From: Acidobacteriota bacterium
GTDB taxonomy: Bacteria; Acidobacteriota; Terriglobia; UBA7540
DNA: 64,000 nucleotides
Assembly (NCBI GenBank): GCA_021838785.1
Contig: JAKCCV010000004.1
Location: 19,537 to 83,536, forward strand
Direction of reading: 5' to 3'
Below are positions 61,069 to 64,000 of this stretch, in pieces. Numbering within the stretch: position 1 is the first letter of the stretch; each line of letters begins with the position of its first letter. Made by a program: the position numbers and the translations under genes. The notes under the pieces are model-generated. The model saw nothing but the letters and a program-made list of their open reading frames with translations, did no database searches and was not told where the DNA came from.

Positions 61069-62046
61069 CTACCGAACTTCTCCCGCGTAAATCTTCATGA
61101 TGGTCTCAAGGAACCTAAGCGCCTGCTCCTTGGGCCGCTGGAAGGAATTCCGTCCGATGATGGAGCCGAAGCCGCCGCCGTCGCGGATGGCGCGCGCTTC
61201 TTCAAACACATTCTCGTCGGCGGCTTTCGCTCCGCCCGAAAAGATGACGATGCGGTGGCCGTTGAAGGCGCTTTGGACGACGTGTCGCACGCGCTCGGCG
61301 AGCGTCCCGATGGGCACATTCGCCGCCGTGTAGGCCTTCTGCGCCTCCGCTTGCTCGATGTGCTCGCTCGGCAGTTTGACCTTGATGACGTGCGCTCCCA
61401 GTTGCGCCGCGATGTGCGCCGCATAAGCGACCACGTCAAGGCCGGTTTCGCCGGCCTTGCTCAAGCTCGACCCGCGCGGATAAGACCACACCACCACGGC
61501 CAAGCCGTTCGCCTTGGCCTCTTCGGCGAGCGCGCGCAATTCTTCGTACATCGTCCGCGCCGCCGCCGAACCGGGATAAATCGTAAAGCCGATGGCCACG
61601 CAGCCGAGGCGCAGCGCGTCCTTCACGCTGCCCGTGACCGCCGAGAGCGGATCCTTTTCATCGTGCAGCACGTCGTGGTTGTTGAGCTTCAGAATAAGCG
61701 GAATTTCCCCCGCGTGCCGCGCGGCCGCCGCCTCCAAAAACCCGAGCGGCGCCGCGTAGGCGTTGCACCCGGCCTCGAGCGCCAGCTCAAAGTGATAGTT
61801 GGGATCGTACCCCGCCGCGTTCACGGCAAAGCTTCGCGCCGGACCGTGCTCGAAGCCCTGATCCACCGGCAAAATCACCAGCTTGCCGGTTCCTGCCAGG
61901 CGACCGTGATTCAAAAGGCGCGCCAGATTCGTCTTCGTCCCGGGGCTATCGCTCTCGTACCAGCTCAAAATCTCCCGGACGCGCTCCGTGTTTCGCGCCG
62001 ACGGCGCCCGGCGTACTGCGGTGGAAACAGTCTCGACAACAGCCAT
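61069..62046 (-). CDS. fbaB: Class I fructose-bisphosphate aldolase (DhnA/FbaB type)
   Basis: The 325-residue enzyme is of the bacterial/archaeal type IA aldolase family. The Schiff-base lysine is in AHVIKVKLPS; other landmarks are LVILPVDQGFEHGPARSF at the start, GFTIYPGSA and IVIFSGGAKAADENVF with the phosphate-binding region. It cleaves fructose-1,6-bisphosphate in glycolysis or the reverse in gluconeogenesis. GGAGG lies upstream of the ATG. Monocistronic, convergent with the SYLF gene. Confidence 0.94.
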   Translation of the reverse strand: MAVVETVSTAVRRAPSARNTERVREILSWYESDSPGTKTNLARLLNHGRLAGTGKLVILPVDQGFEHGPARSFAVNAAGYDPNYHFELALEAGCNAYAAPLGFLEAAAARHAGEIPLILKLNNHDVLHDEKDPLSAVTGSVKDALRLGCVAIGFTIYPGSAAARTMYEELRALAEEAKANGLAVVVWSYPRGSSLSKAGETGLDVVAYAAHIAAQLGAHVIKVKLPSEHIEQAEAQKAYTAANVPIGTLAERVRHVVQSAFNGHRIVIFSGGAKAADENVFEEARAIRDGGGFGSIIGRNSFQRPKEQALRFLETIMKIYAGEVR

Positions 62047-62199
62047 GCATCATACCTCCAGTGGAATCGCCCCCTATTGTATCAGGATTCTCATCGCTTC
62101 CGGGGGGAAACGGTTGAGAACCCGCACCCATTCTCTCGTGGGCCCGTCCATAAGGATCACGCGATGTCGGAAGTCGCTTGCGCCGCTCTGCCGCTGCTG

Positions 62200-62208
62200 T
62201 GATATAGT
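62200..62208 (+). promoter_or_regulatory. Extended -10 promoter upstream of the aquaporin locus
   Basis: TGATATAGT is an extended -10 box, with a weak TTGCGC -35 element 19 bases before TATAGT. The transcript would begin near 62215. In 62047-62199 I see nothing else. Confidence 0.45.
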
Positions 62209-62261
62209 CGGCCCCTCGGCGCGGCCCGCCCCAAATCCCAAACGAGGGCGGAGGCGCGGCA

Positions 62262-62489
62262 ATGGAAGAACGCTTCAACCCCGACACGCCCGACGATGAC
62301 GCCAACGCTTTGCTCCGCCACGCGGCGCGCGACGATTGCCGACCTTCTTTCATCCCCGAGGAGGCATCGGACAAAGCGAGGGCCACGCTCCGGCTGTCTG
62401 CCTTTTCAATTCGTCGAGCCGCCTCGGAGGCGGAAAGACTCGCTCTCCTTCAACCCGCTCGGCGGCTTGGCCCCGCACGCCATCTTTAG
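62262..62489 (+). CDS. Possible 75-residue leader protein before the aquaporin gene
   Basis: The ATG follows GGAGG by seven bases, one of the better ribosome-binding sites of the region, and the stop is three bases before the aquaporin ATG, which itself has no ribosome-binding site. The sequence is MEERFNPDTPDDDANALLRH followed by mixed residues, with no known domain. Translational coupling would explain the spacing. The composition of the second half is not convincing as protein. Confidence 0.35.
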   Translation: MEERFNPDTPDDDANALLRHAARDDCRPSFIPEEASDKARATLRLSAFSIRRAASEAERLALLQPARRLGPARHL

Positions 62490-62492
62490 CCT

Positions 62493-63269
62493 ATGAAGAT
62501 TCCCTGGCGGCAAATGCTTTCGGAATTTGTCGGCACCGCGGCATTGATGGCCGTGGGGCTTTCCATCGTGATTTTTGATTTCGGCGCGGGCAGCCCCATG
62601 CTGGATTGGCTACCCAGCGCCGCGGCGCGCCGGCTGCTCACGGGATTTTTGTTTGGCGCGGTCGGCGGCTCCATCGCCGTCTCAGCGGTAGGCAAAGTCA
62701 GCGGCGCCCACATCAACCCCGCTGTGACCCTGGCGTTTTGGGCGAGGGGCAAGATGCGTGCCGGCGACGCGGCGTTTTACGTTCTGGGCCAACTGGCGGG
62801 CGGATTGATCGGCTCGCTCCCCTTGCTCGCCTGGGGCCGCGTTGGACAGAGCGTCAACTTCGCCGCCACCGCGCCCGGCTCGGGTTACACGGCGGCAGAA
62901 GCCTTGGCGGGCGAGGCGCTCACCACTTTCATCATGGTCATCTTGCTCTTCTTTTTCATCGGCCACCGGCGTCTTCGAGCTTGGACCCCGCTCCTGTTCC
63001 CTTTTCTTTACGCCGTCATGGTTTGGCTCGAAGCGCCCGTTTCGGGCACCAGCACCAACCCGGCCCGCAGCTTTGGACCGGCCGTCGTCGCCGGCGTGTG
63101 GACCGCGTGGTGGGTTTATTGGGTTGGACCCTTCCTCGGTGCGGCGGCGGCGGTTGCAGCTCATCGCTTCACCTGGCTGCGCCGCTTTGAAATCGAGGTT
63201 GCCAAGGTCTATCACTTTGACCATGACCCGCACGGATTTTTCCGGCGTAAGAGCCCATCCCACGCTTAA
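62493..63269 (+). CDS. aqpZ: Aquaporin/MIP-family channel
   Basis: The 258-residue protein has six TM helices and both NPA boxes, SGAHINPAVTLAFW and GTSTNPARSFGPAV. The arginine after the second NPA (NPARS) is kept, as in water channels; the extra C-terminal tail ends in a charged segment. Choice between water and glycerol channel is by motif; water (AqpZ-like) is favoured by the NPARS context. No ribosome-binding site is visible at the ATG. Confidence 0.9.
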   Translation: MKIPWRQMLSEFVGTAALMAVGLSIVIFDFGAGSPMLDWLPSAAARRLLTGFLFGAVGGSIAVSAVGKVSGAHINPAVTLAFWARGKMRAGDAAFYVLGQLAGGLIGSLPLLAWGRVGQSVNFAATAPGSGYTAAEALAGEALTTFIMVILLFFFIGHRRLRAWTPLLFPFLYAVMVWLEAPVSGTSTNPARSFGPAVVAGVWTAWWVYWVGPFLGAAAAVAAHRFTWLRRFEIEVAKVYHFDHDPHGFFRRKSPSHA

Positions 63270-63324
63270 ACTCCCAAATTTGCCGATGGGACGGCGTGCG
63301 CGCTCTCGGCGACCTCAGCGCTCA

Positions 63325-63359
63325 TTCCCATTTTGAAACTCGATAGACCAAATTGGGAA
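63325..63359. repeat. Hairpin downstream of the aquaporin gene
   Basis: TTCCCATTTTG and CAAATTGGGAA pair over 11 positions with one mismatch around a 13-base loop, 56 bases after the stop. No T run follows on the plus strand. Confidence 0.45.
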
Positions 63360-63556
63360 GCGCAGGCTTGGCTCGCCCTTAAATTCCTCCTCGCTGCCCG
63401 CTGACGCAGCAACTCCCGCTCTCGCTTGAAGATACGATTCGCCCTAGGGGCCGAGCGCCGACGTCAGAAGTTTTTCGCCGGGACTCGTTGCCCGTCGAGT
63501 GCTTCCGCAATCGCAAAGATTAGCTTCGTCTAATGAGAACGCATTAAAGGACTTTG

Positions 63557-63580
63557 AGAGGCAAGTCAAAGCCTCTTTTT
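63557..63580 (+). terminator. Candidate intrinsic terminator
   Basis: AGAGGC and GCCTCT form a six-pair stem with an eight-base loop, and the stem runs into TTTTT. It is 287 bases after the aquaporin stop. Confidence 0.5.
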
Positions 63581-64000
63581 CTGCCAAGCCCATTTTGGGA
63601 CGCGCCAAGTCGCGCACAACCCGTCCGAGTCCGGCCCATCGGCCATCATCGCTCGGTCAAGAGAGCGCAACGCTTCCCCGAAAGCCGCCATTGAAAGCAG
63701 GAGCGAGCCCATGATCCACATGCTTTCCGATTTCAGCAAACCGCGTTGGCCATCCATGCTAATCCTTTGAAACAGCGGCTCTTCCAAGCCTCTCTCGCTT
63801 CGGCATCGAACCCGGTCAGCTTGAGTTCGCCGATTTTTCCGAGTTGCGGTTCAGCCTCTGCGCGTCCAACGGCCACGGCTTAAACCATCGTGGAATCCAC
63901 CCGTCGTGATTCCTTTTTCGCCTGGTATCCCAATTGCCTTTCCTATCGCGCGAGGCCCACGCCTGGACGAAGCATGGGCGCTCCGGCGCGAGAGCGAAAG
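63581..64000. other. Gene-free end of the window
   Basis: No ORF here has a credible protein sequence, start site or motif on either strand. A minus-strand reading of 73 codons at 63566-63787 looks like chance or decayed coding sequence. No insertion-sequence end or tRNA was recognised. Confidence 0.5.

Noticed and set aside
63566..63787. 73-codon minus-strand ORF at the window end, possible transposase remnant
   Set aside because: No conserved transposase residues, terminal repeats or start signal could be seen.
1..64000. tRNA, rRNA, CRISPR or insertion-sequence elements
   Set aside because: No cloverleaf with a GGTTCGAATCC-type arm, no regularly spaced repeats, and no transposase or integrase motif were seen by reading both strands; a tRNAscan-SE and ISfinder run would be needed to exclude weak cases.

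Overview
The window is 64 kb of compact, GC-rich bacterial chromosome. It holds about 57 protein genes, mostly in short operons, with no rRNA, tRNA, CRISPR array, transposase or phage gene that I could recognise. The housekeeping genes are of ordinary bacterial type. Several lineage-flavoured genes point, by inference, to an Acidobacteriota bacterium: a DUF4139 exported protein, SYLF and NIPSNAP proteins, and a small secreted peptide next to a polytopic membrane protein and an anchored protein of a kind I associate with that phylum. The nDsbD/CcdA/TlpA set, GerMN protein and Mla-type ATPase fit a Gram-negative-type envelope. A database search would settle the taxonomy.

Layout. 1-2.8 kb: end of a DUF6580 membrane protein, a solo cobalamin-binding-type protein and pyruvate kinase. 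2.9-4.5 kb: three-gene cassette (exported peptide, seven-TM protein, anchored protein). 4.8-9.3 kb: nitrogen module amtB-glnK-glnD. 9.4-11.7 kb: zinc-ribbon protein, tandem PilZ protein, orphan MlaF-like ATPase. 11.8-17.1 kb: envelope/RNA operon (M23 protein, Amidase_3 protein, GerMN protein, rph, rdgB). 17.2-20.1 kb: PEGA protein, trypsin-like protease, gltX. 20.1-24.3 kb (minus): ccdA, lgt, tlpA-like, nDsbD, yfcE-like phosphodiesterase and a probable 33-residue membrane peptide followed by a terminator. 24.4-29.6 kb: HAD hydrolase, DUF4139 protein, queA, a divergent Nramp-type transporter with a structured leader. 29.8-36.2 kb: GH3 glycosidase divergent from aroC-def-fmt-rsmB. 36.3-37.7 kb: PfpI and ThuA-like proteins. 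37.8-40.6 kb: an apparent M-box magnesium riboswitch, a possible 40-codon leader ORF, a PRC/MgtE_N/CBS protein without any channel domain, and a second divergent Nramp-type permease. 40.7-49.9 kb: glgC, dgt, M23 peptidase, secreted nucleoside hydrolase, EF-G paralogue, MscS channel, FmdB zinc ribbon. 50-52 kb: GNAT, SixA, pilin-like protein. 52.1-60.1 kb: sugar-use neighbourhood (Gfo/Idh oxidoreductase, exported TIM-barrel protein, LacI regulator, NIPSNAP, NmrA-type reductase, GH10 xylanase, zinc alcohol dehydrogenase). 60.3-63.3 kb: SYLF protein, class I aldolase, aquaporin. The last 0.7 kb has no supportable gene.

The most notable system is the magnesium module at 37.8-40.6 kb. The leader carries the sequence landmarks of the M-box aptamer. 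The first gene is the cytosolic sensor half of MgtE, with no channel. The second gene, overlapping it by one base, is an Nramp-fold permease lacking the usual DPGN and MPH metal motifs. Together they suggest a Mg2+ importer in which an MgtE-type gate has been joined to an Nramp-type carrier. Other points of interest are the peptide/seven-TM cassette, an amidase and M23 protein pair with substituted zinc ligands, a DsbD split over three genes, a family of structured intergenic repeats, and several genes with leaderless promoter geometry.
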